Assembly (NCBI GenBank): GCA_019739225.1
Contig: JAHHDT010000004.1
Span: 124,001-188,000, forward strand
DNA length: 64,000 nt
DNA from: Aquamicrobium sp.
GTDB lineage: Bacteria > Pseudomonadota > Alphaproteobacteria > Rhizobiales > Rhizobiaceae
Reading direction: 5' to 3'
In this document: positions 56,360 to 64,000 of the stretch, piece by piece
Numbering within the stretch: position 1 is the first letter of the stretch
How the letters are laid out: every line of letters starts with the position of its first letter
The notes under the pieces: model-generated
Databases searched by the model: none
The model's input: only the letters and a program-made list of their open reading frames with translations
What the model was told of the DNA's origin: nothing
Program-made: the position numbers and the translations under genes

Positions 56360-56444
56360 GGAGGGATGCCCGAGTGGTTAAAGGGGACGGACTGTAAATC
56401 CGTTGGCTATGCCTACGTTGGTTCAAATCCAACTCCCTCCACCA
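56360..56444 (+). tRNA. tRNA-Tyr (anticodon GTA)
   Basis: A class II tRNA with a long variable arm. The acceptor stem GGAGGGA pairs with TCCCTCC, the anticodon loop is CTGTAAA with GTA, the variable arm is about 13 bases, the T arm has GGTTCAAATCC, and ACCA is encoded. It is 24 bases upstream of tRNA-Gly, so both are probably one transcript. Confidence 0.97.
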
Positions 56445-56468
56445 CTGCGCATCGGACGCCATGATCAG

Positions 56469-56542
56469 GCGGGTATAGCTCAATGGTAGAGCAGCAGCCT
56501 TCCAAGCTGAATATGCGGGTTCGATTCCCGCTACCCGCTCCA
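56469..56542 (+). tRNA. tRNA-Gly (anticodon TCC), island integration target
   Basis: A complete cloverleaf: GCGGGTA paired with TACCCGC, anticodon loop CTTCCAA with TCC, T arm GGTTCGATTCC, and encoded CCA. The tyrosine recombinase gene starts 138 bases after its 3' end on the same strand, the standard geometry of an island integrated at a tRNA. The tRNA is intact, so the island's att site must rebuild its 3' end. Confidence 0.97.
56515..56542 (+). other. Probable left attachment site (attL) in the 3' end of tRNA-Gly
   Basis: Islands with tRNA-specific tyrosine recombinases usually recombine within the T arm and acceptor 3' end. This interval covers those parts of tRNA-Gly. No second copy was seen in the remaining 7.4 kb, so the matching attR must lie beyond 64000. 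The exact core length cannot be set from one side. Confidence 0.55.
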
Positions 56543-56616
56543 AATTTCACTCCTTGAATCACCACCAAATCCATTTACTGCAAGGACTTGCGGAGCACGG
56601 GCTGTTGGCTGATTGT

Positions 56617-56644
56617 TTGACTCGCTCCGAAATTGTGATACAAT
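56617..56644 (+). promoter_or_regulatory. Near-consensus promoter of the recombinase gene
   Basis: TTGACT (56617-56622) and TACAAT (56639-56644) are 16 bases apart, close to the sigma-70 consensus, and 37 bases ahead of the recombinase ATG. A second GATAC motif follows within a few bases and could serve as an operator. Confidence 0.6.
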
Positions 56645-56680
56645 ACGGGATACTATCAGTGTTACCGGAGAGGCGGCGAG

Positions 56681-58036
56681 ATGCGGCATTACCGGAAGGT
56701 CGACCCAGACCGATACCTGCTGCAACGGCAGGGGATCTACTATTACTGGCGGCGCATTCCCGCCGTCGTCGCAGGGATCGATTCGCGTGGCCGTCTCGTT
56801 CGGATGTCGCTCAAGACCGACGACCTCGCCGAGGCCAGGGCCAAGCGGGATGCGCTGGAAGCGGCCGACAACGATTATTGGCAGGCCCTGATCTTGGATG
56901 AGGACGAGGCCAAGGCCCGCCTCCGATACAAGGCGGCGGCGCGGCGGGCGGAAGCGCTGGGGTTCTCGTACCGGACCAGTTCGGAATTGGCTTCGGGGTC
57001 TCTCGCCGAGCTCATCAAGCACGTACTTGCTATCCCTCCGGCTGGCGCCCCGCCCGAGGTTGAGGCCGCAGTCTTGGGACGCGAAGACCGGCCGAGAGAC
57101 AGCTGGTGGCAGGCTTACGAGATATACAAGAACGAGATCAAGAAAGAGGAACTTGCAAAAAAGAGCCCCGGGCAGCTGAAACGCTGGGAGAACACTAGGA
57201 AGGCCGCGATATCGAATTTCCTTAAGCTGGTGGGCGAAAAGCCGATCGCGGACACGACGCGCAACGATGGAGTGGCTCTGCACAAGTACTGGCTCGGCAG
57301 GGTGGTCCCGGACGACAAGACAAAGAAGCGCTACTCTCCAAATTCTGCCAACAAGCAGATTGGCATCCTGGGGAACATTTACTCGGAGTATTTCAAACGT
57401 CAGCAGGAGGACAGGAAGAACCCGTTCTCCGACCTCAGCTTCAAGGAAAGAGGCGGGCAAAAGAGAAAGCCGTTTGCGTCAGAGTGGATCCAAAGCGCGA
57501 TTCTCGCTCCTGGCGCTCTGGCCGGCATGAACGACGAAGGACGCGGGATCACCTTGGCACAGGTGGAAACAGGCTGCCGCCCGGGAGAACTGTGCAACAT
57601 CGTGCCGGAAGACATCCTCCTCGATGCGGAAGTCCCTCACATACACGTCAGGGCCAGAACCGATCCGGGCGACACCAGGGATATTAAGACCGAGCAGTCC
57701 GACCGTCGGATCCCTCTGGTCGGCGTTGCCCTCGAGGTGTTCAAGCGGCACCCGAAGGGATTTCCGCGATACAAGGACAAGGAAGATTCCTACTCGGCTA
57801 TGGCCAACAAATACCTGAAGGAGAACGGCCTGCGGCCCAGCCGGCAGCACACCGTGTACTCGTTCAGGCATTCCTTCGAGGACCGCATGCTGGAAGGCGG
57901 AATCGACCTGGAGTTGAGGGAGGTTCTGATGGGGCACAAGCTTGAAAGACCGCTTTACGGCGAGAAGGGCACGCTGCAGTTCCGCCAGAAGGTTCTCAGT
58001 GCGATAGCGCTGGAATTCGATCCGGCGATCGTTTGA
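56681..58036 (+). CDS. int: Tyrosine site-specific recombinase (island integrase)
   Basis: A 451-residue integrase. The N-terminus has a DUF6538-like start (YRKVDPDRYLLQRQGIYYYWRRIP), then a SAM-like core-binding domain (about 150-260). The catalytic domain has Arg300 (ETGCRPGEL), the R-H pair Arg396-His397 in VYSFRHSF, His419 (MGHK) and the nucleophile Tyr426 (PLYGEKG). The first His of the usual H-x-x-R box is Tyr393 here. GGAGAGG precedes the ATG. The gene lies just downstream of tRNA-Gly and reads away from it, and should catalyse integration at that tRNA. Directly behind it is a degenerate relative. Confidence 0.95.
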   Translation: MRHYRKVDPDRYLLQRQGIYYYWRRIPAVVAGIDSRGRLVRMSLKTDDLAEARAKRDALEAADNDYWQALILDEDEAKARLRYKAAARRAEALGFSYRTSSELASGSLAELIKHVLAIPPAGAPPEVEAAVLGREDRPRDSWWQAYEIYKNEIKKEELAKKSPGQLKRWENTRKAAISNFLKLVGEKPIADTTRNDGVALHKYWLGRVVPDDKTKKRYSPNSANKQIGILGNIYSEYFKRQQEDRKNPFSDLSFKERGGQKRKPFASEWIQSAILAPGALAGMNDEGRGITLAQVETGCRPGELCNIVPEDILLDAEVPHIHVRARTDPGDTRDIKTEQSDRRIPLVGVALEVFKRHPKGFPRYKDKEDSYSAMANKYLKENGLRPSRQHTVYSFRHSFEDRMLEGGIDLELREVLMGHKLERPLYGEKGTLQFRQKVLSAIALEFDPAIV

Positions 58037-58089
58037 TGCCGTTCCCCGGACCTTGTCCTCTGACTGTCGCCGGCCGCCTTGCCGAAGAG

Positions 58090-58693
58090 TCGGCCTGGGG
58101 TTCCAGATCAGCGAACGAGGCGCAGATGAGAAGAGTGGGCCACAACAGACTGGATCCAGGCGCGGATCCTAGCCCCGACGCTTTGACTGCCCTCAACGGC
58201 GAGGCCCCCGGGGGGGCACTCTGGCGCTGTTTGAAACAGGTTGCCGCGCCTCTGAGTTCTGCGGCCTCGAGTCGACGGACATTTTTCCCGTCGGGAAGAT
58301 CCCCGATATCGACATTTCGCCACGAGATGTCAGCCAAAGGGAGCGATGGCACCATCGGCGCATTCCCCTTGTCGGTGTCGCCAGAGAGGTGTTCAGGTGA
58401 TACCCGAACGGGTTTCCGCAGTACAGGAACCGGGCCGCCTCCTAACTGAGGGCGGTGAACAGGCACCTGAGGAAGAACGCCGGCTGGCCCTGCCCAGGGC
58501 ATTCTATCTACTCGTTGAGGCGCTCCTTCTTGATGCTGCGCATGCAGCACCGCGGCATCGACGAGGAATCAGGGCAGCCTTGATGGGGCAAAGGTCCGGG
58601 TGGCAACCGCCGTTCTTTATGAGAAGTGCCGCTGAATCTGCGCCAGCAGGTGCTCGGTGCTATGGCTTTCGGGTACGATCCAGCGATCGCGCA
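58090..58693 (+). pseudogene. Decayed C-terminal half of a second, related tyrosine recombinase
   Basis: Translating this stretch gives a ruined copy similar to the neighbour integrase. Matching pieces include FETGCRASEFCGL (intact copy: VETGCRPGELCNI), RRIPLVGVAREVF (RRIPLVGVALEVF), HSIYSLRRSF (HTVYSFRHSF) and QQVLGAMAFGYDPAI (QKVLSAIALEFDPAI). The catalytic R-H is R-R here. The reading frame is broken by in-frame stops at 58398, 58443, 58581 and 58620 and by at least one frameshift near 58190-58220. The N-terminal half is absent. It is divergent at most positions, so it is not a recent tandem duplication but the remnant of another, older integrase. Confidence 0.85.
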
Positions 58694-58908
58694 ACGCGCG
58701 CCCGGATCTCCGTCAGCGTCGCGGCCCGTTGCCTCATAGCCGCCAGTTCCACGCTCAGCCGGTCGTAGATCGGCAAGTAGGCGGCGCCGCGCTTTTCATC
58801 TCTGACGATGGCGCGGGCAACCCGATCCATGCACAGTTCGATCAGTTCCGGAGTGATCGCTGGCTCGGAGCCGGCGTCCGGCGGTTCGGGAGAAGGCTTT
58901 CCTTCCAT
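58660..58908 (-). CDS. Small hypothetical island protein (82 residues)
   Basis: The frame starts at ATG 58908 (MEGKPSPEPPDAGSEP) and encodes a polar, mainly helical protein (ITPELIELCMDRVARAIVRD, then YDRLSVELAAMRQRAATLTE). It has no membrane segment and no known motif. Its last ten codons overlap the end of the decayed recombinase on the opposite strand. An ATG ten codons upstream is possible. Small helical proteins like this are common near rhizobial integrases, but I cannot name it. Confidence 0.5.
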   Translation of the reverse strand: MEGKPSPEPPDAGSEPAITPELIELCMDRVARAIVRDEKRGAAYLPIYDRLSVELAAMRQRAATLTEIRARVARSLDRTRKP

Positions 58909-59721
58909 GGCCCCTCGCTGCCTATGACCATCTGCCACCGCCGCTCAAGGCGCGGTGGTTTTCTCCCTCGCAATGAATCTCATGTCGCCGCGACCGCGCC
59001 CTCCGGCAAACGCACATTATAGCGTTTGTCGGCTCCATAGTCAAATTGTTGGAGCAAAGATAAGCCAGTCAAAAGAGTTGCTTGCATTGAATCCTTCAGA
59101 AGGAAGATTAGGAATCCTTATGGCTCTGAAGGACTCCTGATTCCAGTTTTTGTCTGCCAAAGGATTCGCCAATTTTGGCTTGAGATCGGGCTCGCGCCTG
59201 GCAGCTGGTGAACGGAAGAATCCTATGGATGGCTACCGGACTGGAAAAATCCTCACTGCCTGCCATCTCTCTTGCTAGCTGTTGGCCCCCGTCGGATTTT
59301 GTCGGATCCTGTTCCTCACTGGCCGCGCAAGCCTCTTTCGAGAGACCCGAGACAAATTTCTGTCCTCCTTCCACCGGCATCGGCCGCGCGGTCTCCCAGC
59401 TTTACAGCCGCCAGAATCTGGGCGCGAACGAACAGTAGCTAGTTCTGCCAGAACGTCATTAAGCCGCCGGATATCGCTCATAGCTGTATCCGGCGAATCC
59501 GGTCAGCGCTCAGAAGATGCCACCGATCTGATGTCCGAACAGATCTGCACGTCCCGCGCCGAGGACTTTAACTGTAGGTAGTTGAGGGAAAACTCAGGAC
59601 CATCCGTCGATTCTTTGCGGTGCACTGGGCGAAATCAAGATTGAGTAAACCTTGTCAGGTTATCAGTCATCGTCCAAGTTGCGATTCAGAATAGCAATCG
59701 GAAGCAGCATCTCGGGGGGAA
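58909..59721. other. Gene-poor island stretch upstream of the defence operon
   Basis: These 813 bases have only short, low-quality open frames on both strands, without ribosome sites or recognisable motifs. The DNA is AT-richer than the core. It probably contains the promoter of the following operon. A small palindrome AACCT-TGTC-AGGTT (59648-59661) lies about 60 bases ahead of the next start and could be an operator. Decayed mobile-element remnants are possible. Confidence 0.45.
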
Positions 59722-61365
59722 ATGAGGCTAATTCCTGCGCAAATCCTGAACTGCGACTCCGCCGCGGAGAGAAGGGTATTCGGATATCTGGCCGAAGTAG
59801 GGTTCAGTTCCTACGACGTGGCCCTCCATTCCCTCAATATCGGCCACCATGAGTACAAGCGATGGGGCGAGGCCGATTTCTTCCTAATTGGACGGCGCGG
59901 GATACTCCTCCTCGAGGTCAAGGGGGGGCGAGTTGCATGCAAAAATGGGATTTGGGAGTTCACGAACCGGAAGAGCGAGATTAACCGGAAGAAAGAAGGT
60001 CCGGCAGAGCAAGCCAAATCCGCCTACTTTTCTCTGGAGAAGAACTATCTATACCCAAAGTTCTACCAGGAGTTGAATGGCGTCCCCAGGGGCTGGGCGG
60101 TTGTTTTCACTGATATCCCGCGACTTGCCAGCGACGGTTCGACGCTGTTACCCGAGCATCCCGACGAGATCACCGCCTACGAAGAAGATTGCAAAGGTCA
60201 CAACACCTTCAAAAATTTCTTGGCGAGAGCCTACGATCACTGGGCGACAAAGCAGAAAAGATCGATTGATCTTTCGCCTGAGCTTGTAAAATCAATATCA
60301 GATTCCCTGCGTCCGAACTTCGAACGCGTTCCCTCGCTGAATAGTCAGCTCCGCGACATCGAGCATAGACTCTACCAGTTCACCACCGAGCAGTACGAGA
60401 AACTCGATGCGATTGCCGAGAATAATCGAATACTTATTGCGGGTGGCGCTGGGACTGGAAAGACCTTCGTTGCCGCTGCATGCGCTCGTTACGAAGCAGC
60501 CGAAGGGCGTTCCGTCCTTTTCGTAACCAGAAGTCATTATCTTGCTAGCTTCTTGGCTAACCAGGGATTGCCCGTGGGAGTTACGATCGCAGCGTTCGAC
60601 GAAATTCCCAAGTATGTTGAGGAAAAGTCAGTCTGGGATGTCTTGATCGTGGACGAGGGCCAAGACCTCTGTTCCCTCGAATGCATCGACCTGATCGACA
60701 AGGTGGTGGTGGGAGGATGGGAGAATGGACGTTGGAGGTGGTTCGGCGACCCCAACCATCAGGTATCGCCGAGCTTTCCATTGGAACAAGAGTGCCTCGA
60801 CTACGTGAAGTCCCAGGGCGTGGTGTCGAATCTAAAAAACAACATTCGCAACGCCGGAAAGATCGTCGAGGCCATCAAGATCCTGGCGGGCGCAGACGTC
60901 GGTAAGCCAAGTAGCAAGCCCGATAGCGGCACCGTCGATATCCAGCTGGTCGACGTGGAAAGCGAAGTTCTTCCCCGCGCGGCAGCAGTGGTGCGAAAGT
61001 GGTTGAGCGACGATACACAACTGCCGCGCAATTCGATCGCAATGCTGGTGCCGAACGAAAGCGATGTTTCGAGAGCCGTCGAGCTTCTCTCCACCAGGAA
61101 CGTGAGGTCAGAAGCATTGAGCAAGCGTGCCTTGGGCGGCAAGCCCCGGGACTGTGTTCTCGTCGCGACGATCGAGGATTTCAAGGGTTTGGAGCGACCA
61201 CTCATCTGCGTGGCCGGATTGGGGCAAGAGCACGGGTTTGCGTCTAGCGCTTACAAGGCAATCTCACGAGCTAACCATGCTTTGGCGCTCGTGGCAATGC
61301 GTCGGTGCGTGGCTGAGCTGAAGGAAAACGCCGCTCTGCAAATCACGGGGCATAGGGAGAATTGA
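59722..61365 (+). CDS. NERD nuclease domain fused to a UvrD-like SF1 helicase
   Basis: A 547-residue two-domain protein. Residues 10-130 form a NERD domain, a PD-(D/E)xK-type nuclease fold, with Asp52 (GEADFF) and Glu65-x-Lys67 (LLEVKGG) as the likely metal site. From about 215 follows an SF1 helicase: motif I GGAGTGKT (241-248), motif II DEGQD (311-315), motif III FGDPNHQ, motif IV NNIRN, motif V EDFKGLE and motif VI ISRANHAL. All are present, so both activities look intact. GGGGGGA precedes the ATG. The stop is followed at once by the DrmA-like start (TGAATG), so the two are translationally linked. It would be expected to bind, unwind and cut foreign DNA; this is inferred. Confidence 0.9.
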   Translation: MRLIPAQILNCDSAAERRVFGYLAEVGFSSYDVALHSLNIGHHEYKRWGEADFFLIGRRGILLLEVKGGRVACKNGIWEFTNRKSEINRKKEGPAEQAKSAYFSLEKNYLYPKFYQELNGVPRGWAVVFTDIPRLASDGSTLLPEHPDEITAYEEDCKGHNTFKNFLARAYDHWATKQKRSIDLSPELVKSISDSLRPNFERVPSLNSQLRDIEHRLYQFTTEQYEKLDAIAENNRILIAGGAGTGKTFVAAACARYEAAEGRSVLFVTRSHYLASFLANQGLPVGVTIAAFDEIPKYVEEKSVWDVLIVDEGQDLCSLECIDLIDKVVVGGWENGRWRWFGDPNHQVSPSFPLEQECLDYVKSQGVVSNLKNNIRNAGKIVEAIKILAGADVGKPSSKPDSGTVDIQLVDVESEVLPRAAAVVRKWLSDDTQLPRNSIAMLVPNESDVSRAVELLSTRNVRSEALSKRALGGKPRDCVLVATIEDFKGLERPLICVAGLGQEHGFASSAYKAISRANHALALVAMRRCVAELKENAALQITGHREN

Positions 61366-64000
61366 ATGCTTGGCAGAGAGAAGATCCTCCAGGAAACGCG
61401 AGATAGGTTGATCGGTCCTGGTCTAGGAAAACCGGGCCCAAGTGGAACGCATGCCGACGAGATCATCGAGGGTCGCATGAGCTTGGCCTACATGCAGGGA
61501 ATGCTCTTTCCCCGCGCCGAACGGGCCACTCCAGACCTCGGTGGGGACGATGCCGAGGATGCTTCAGACGAAGACGCCGACGACCCGCTCAGCATGTCCA
61601 ACGCCATGCTTCCTGCCTCCATGGGGCTGTCGCTCTGCATTTCATCCGGCAGCACGGTAAAAATCACCGTTGAGGCGGCTGTCTATGCCTCGGTCGAGGC
61701 TCGAGAAGTTGTTGAAGAGCGCGATCTAGGCGATGAAGATGTTTTGAAATCTGGCGAAGCGGAAAGAACGGCTAGCAGTGCCGATATCCAGCCGGATCCA
61801 GCGAGGGGGACTAAAGCGGCGAAGGGGAGAACGAGGGCAATGGGCCGATGGCAGCGACGCCAGCTGGAGGCTTCGACTGCGGAAATTGGCGCTGAAGGAC
61901 TGAATGCGACCCTCGTGCTCGAGAAGAACGCGATATTGGAGGTGCTTTCTCGAACGCTAGCGAGCGGCGACATCCTCTTGACGGTGAGCTTGTCCAACAT
62001 TCACGAGGCGAAAAACGCGAGATCGAGCGAGCGTACTCTTTATCAGGTGTCGATATGCGCCGAGCCTGTTGATGGGCAGATCCTCAAATATCCTGCTGCA
62101 CGGTATGTCCCCCCCTCCGAAGAAGAGCGCGAACTTCGCGTCATCTACGGAGAGCAACGTCCTTACGCCGTCGGCCATGGTGTCGCCACCGACTGGAAAC
62201 TCCAGAACGGTCGCTGCGAATGGGTAAAAACCGAGGCTCTCCCCACGGCCCACGTATGGCGTCCGGTCTTCGATAATCTTTCGATCACGCGAGACGGCGA
62301 ACAGATCACCTTTGACGACGACGAGTTGTTCAAGATCGCGCCCTTGGCTCGTGGAGACGTGAGCGGTTCCGAGTTAATCAACCGCCTCACCGGCTTAGTG
62401 GAGTTCTACGAGGAGTGGATAGGTTCCCTATCCGCGCTGCCGATCGATGGCTACCTGAAGGGCGACGCCTCTAGGATGATAGGACGCTGCGAGCGCAGTG
62501 CAGCACGAATGAAGCACGGTATCCGCATACTGGAACGCGATCCGGATATCGCCCGCTGCTTCATGCTCGCCAACCGCGCTATGCTCATCTCTATGTCACA
62601 CGCCGCGCGTGCCTCGGGCATCGGCCGCGATGACGGGCTGCAAGGGCCTTTTGAGCTTGGATGGGCAGAGTCTGCCCCGATCGATTACTTTGCTAACCCC
62701 GCTCAATGGCGTCCGTTCCAGCTTGCCTTCTTCCTTCTCGTGCTTCCTTCGCTTGCGGGCGAGGAGCTCACAGATCGGGAACTGGTGGATGTTATATGGT
62801 TCGCGACGGGTGGTGGTAAAACCGAGGCATATCTGTTCGTATCCGCGTTCGAGCTTTTCAGGAGGCGCATCGTAGATGGTAAATCTGGTGGCGGGACCGG
62901 GGTCATCAACCGGTACACTTACCGGTTCCTGACCGCAGACCAGTTCCAGCGCACTGCAGGCGTGATATGCGCCATGGAAATGGTAAGGCGGGAACTGGAG
63001 AAGGTGGGCGATCACTCCGTCGGCGAGGAGGAGTTCTCGATCGGCTTGTTCGTGGGAGGCGACGTTAGCCCGAATTCATTCGCGGGCGACAGGGACGGAG
63101 CGCTCACGCCGACCCAGGAGCTATTTGATTCAAGCCAACCCCGGGATGCCAATCCGTTTCCCATCGAGAGCTGCCCATCGTGTGGAACGCTACTTGTCCC
63201 TGCGGAGAAAAAGACGAAGCCAGACGGAAGCCCAGACGAGTCATTCTACGGGTTCCTAGCAACAGCAAATAATTTTACGACGCGGTGCCCGGAGGAAGAC
63301 TGCGCATTTCACGAACACCTTCCCGTCTATTTCATTGACGAACAGTTGTTGCGTGCGCCGCCATCGTTCCTGCTGGGAACCATCGACAAGTTCGCAATGA
63401 TCCCCTGGAAGGAAAACGGTGGGACTTTGCTCGGATTCGGGACGGGTAGGTCGTCACCCTCGCTCGTTATCCAAGACGAACTGCACCTGATCTCCGGTCC
63501 GCTGGGTACCTTGGCAGGCATATACGAGGCCGCTTTCGAAACGCTCATGGCGACGAGTGGAAAACCTCCGAAAGTAATTGCTTCCACGGCAACCATCCGG
63601 AATGCGTCGGTCCAGTGCCGCAGGATTTATGGCAGAGCCTCCATGGTATTTCCATCGCCTGGGTTGCGCGCGGAGGATTCCTTTTTCTCTAAGCTCGATA
63701 CAGGTAACAAGGAGAGATCGAGGTTATACGCGGGCGTCATGGCGCAAGGGCTACGATCGACGGTCGCTGCCTCATGGACCATGGCAACACTTCTCCAGTC
63801 TTCGTTCGAGCTCGTTCAAGCAGGTGCGCTCACTTCAAACGAAGCAGATGCTTACTGGACGCTCGTTGCCTACCACAACAGTAAACGAGAACTCGGTCGG
63901 ATAGTTAACGCGACGCGCGACGAGATCCCGACCCGCATGAAAGTCTACGCGTCGGATGAGACGCTGGAGCGGCCGTCCAACTTCCAAGTCCTCGAGTTGA
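61366..64000 (+). CDS. drmA: DrmA-like helicase (DISARM-related), 5' part
   Basis: The frame is open from ATG 61366 to the window edge (878 codons, no stop). Residues 1-250 include an acidic stretch (GGDDAEDASDEDADD) and a region typical of DrmA N-termini. The helicase part has WRPFQLAFFLLVLPSLAG, Walker A in IWFATGGGKTEAYL (Gly482-Thr486), a zinc ribbon with Cys603, Cys606, Cys641 and Cys646, motif II IQDELHLISGPLGTLAG (Asp704-His707) and motif III ASTATIRNA. VAYHNSKRELGR follows, as in DrmA. DrmA is the core helicase of DISARM, which restricts phage DNA with DrmB and DrmC. The C-terminal helicase domain and any partners lie outside. A related, non-DISARM role is possible. Confidence 0.88.
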   Translation, partial: MLGREKILQETRDRLIGPGLGKPGPSGTHADEIIEGRMSLAYMQGMLFPRAERATPDLGGDDAEDASDEDADDPLSMSNAMLPASMGLSLCISSGSTVKITVEAAVYASVEAREVVEERDLGDEDVLKSGEAERTASSADIQPDPARGTKAAKGRTRAMGRWQRRQLEASTAEIGAEGLNATLVLEKNAILEVLSRTLASGDILLTVSLSNIHEAKNARSSERTLYQVSICAEPVDGQILKYPAARYVPPSEEERELRVIYGEQRPYAVGHGVATDWKLQNGRCEWVKTEALPTAHVWRPVFDNLSITRDGEQITFDDDELFKIAPLARGDVSGSELINRLTGLVEFYEEWIGSLSALPIDGYLKGDASRMIGRCERSAARMKHGIRILERDPDIARCFMLANRAMLISMSHAARASGIGRDDGLQGPFELGWAESAPIDYFANPAQWRPFQLAFFLLVLPSLAGEELTDRELVDVIWFATGGGKTEAYLFVSAFELFRRRIVDGKSGGGTGVINRYTYRFLTADQFQRTAGVICAMEMVRRELEKVGDHSVGEEEFSIGLFVGGDVSPNSFAGDRDGALTPTQELFDSSQPRDANPFPIESCPSCGTLLVPAEKKTKPDGSPDESFYGFLATANNFTTRCPEEDCAFHEHLPVYFIDEQLLRAPPSFLLGTIDKFAMIPWKENGGTLLGFGTGRSSPSLVIQDELHLISGPLGTLAGIYEAAFETLMATSGKPPKVIASTATIRNASVQCRRIYGRASMVFPSPGLRAEDSFFSKLDTGNKERSRLYAGVMAQGLRSTVAASWTMATLLQSSFELVQAGALTSNEADAYWTLVAYHNSKRELGRIVNATRDEIPTRMKVYASDETLERPSNFQVLEL

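Larger units (their letters stand above)
56515..64000. mobile_element. Genomic island at tRNA-Gly, left part only
   Basis: The island starts in tRNA-Gly and holds a tyrosine recombinase, a decayed second recombinase, a small gene and a defence-like operon. From about 58940 the DNA is visibly more AT-rich than the flanking core genome and has a long gene-poor stretch. In many proteobacteria rlmB-linked tRNA-Tyr and tRNA-Gly genes are followed by tuf; here the island takes that place. The right end is outside the window. Confidence 0.85.

Noticed and set aside
59108-59438. Overlapping short frames on both strands in the gene-poor island part
   Set aside because: Each has under 100 codons, no ribosome site, no motif and random-looking composition.
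56515-64000. CRISPR array or transposase in the island
   Set aside because: No regularly spaced repeats and no transposase motif were seen. The only mobility genes are the integrase and its decayed relative.

Overview
The window is chromosomal DNA from a GC-rich alphaproteobacterium of the Rhizobiales (Hyphomicrobiales), most like Mesorhizobium and its Phyllobacteriaceae relatives. The signs are the gene order M48 peptidase - DsbA-like - aroQ - accB, an RNase E with the alphaproteobacterial insertion in its S1 domain, an iscS-like - sufBCDS - sufT - sufA cluster behind an Irr-type iron box, a bcsN-type cellulose operon, and rhizobial palindromic repeats of the TCCTTCGAGG...CTCAGGATGAGG kind. 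The assignment rests on gene content and order, not on a search.

Layout. 1-3 kb: minus-strand operon of an M48 peptidase with TPRs, a DsbA-like oxidoreductase, aroQ and the first codons of accB. 3-15 kb: RNA decay and cell wall: an aminotransferase, rne, an AmiC-type amidase, PBP1A, prfB with its programmed +1 frameshift, an M23 peptidase, a tiny membrane protein and a peroxiredoxin. 15-28 kb: an AsmA-like giant protein, tyrS, anmK, radC, map, a fumarylacetoacetase-fold hydratase, an aldehyde dehydrogenase, small proteins, tRNA-Glu, a possible structured RNA and an M15-like lipoprotein. 28-37.5 kb: a hydrolase, then the iron-sulfur assembly cluster, with two large palindromic repeats inside and after it. 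37.5-43.7 kb: a DEAD-box helicase, nadK, tRNA-Thr and a large secreted subtilase. 44-53 kb: the cellulose operon bcsN-bcsA-bcsB-bcsZ-TPR, with overlapping or closely spaced genes. 53-56.5 kb: a GST, three small membrane proteins (one doubtful), hydroxypyruvate isomerase, rlmB, tRNA-Tyr and tRNA-Gly.

From the 3' end of tRNA-Gly(TCC) to the window edge the DNA is an integrated island. It holds a tyrosine recombinase with a near-consensus promoter, a decayed 3' half of a second, related recombinase, a small hypothetical gene, about 800 bases without a convincing gene, and a two-gene operon that runs off the end. The first operon gene fuses a NERD nuclease domain to a UvrD-like SF1 helicase. The second, starting directly after the first gene's stop codon, is a DrmA-like helicase as in DISARM anti-phage defence. 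This pairing is the best candidate for a new or variant defence system, and its remaining genes must lie beyond position 64000.

How the genes work together. The suf cluster builds Fe-S clusters and is probably controlled by iron through Irr. The bcs genes make, export and trim cellulose under c-di-GMP control through the PilZ domain of BcsA. The amidase, PBP1A, M23 peptidase, AnmK and M15-like protein all deal with peptidoglycan synthesis, remodelling or recycling. The island sits where relatives, from general knowledge, usually have tuf right after these tRNAs.
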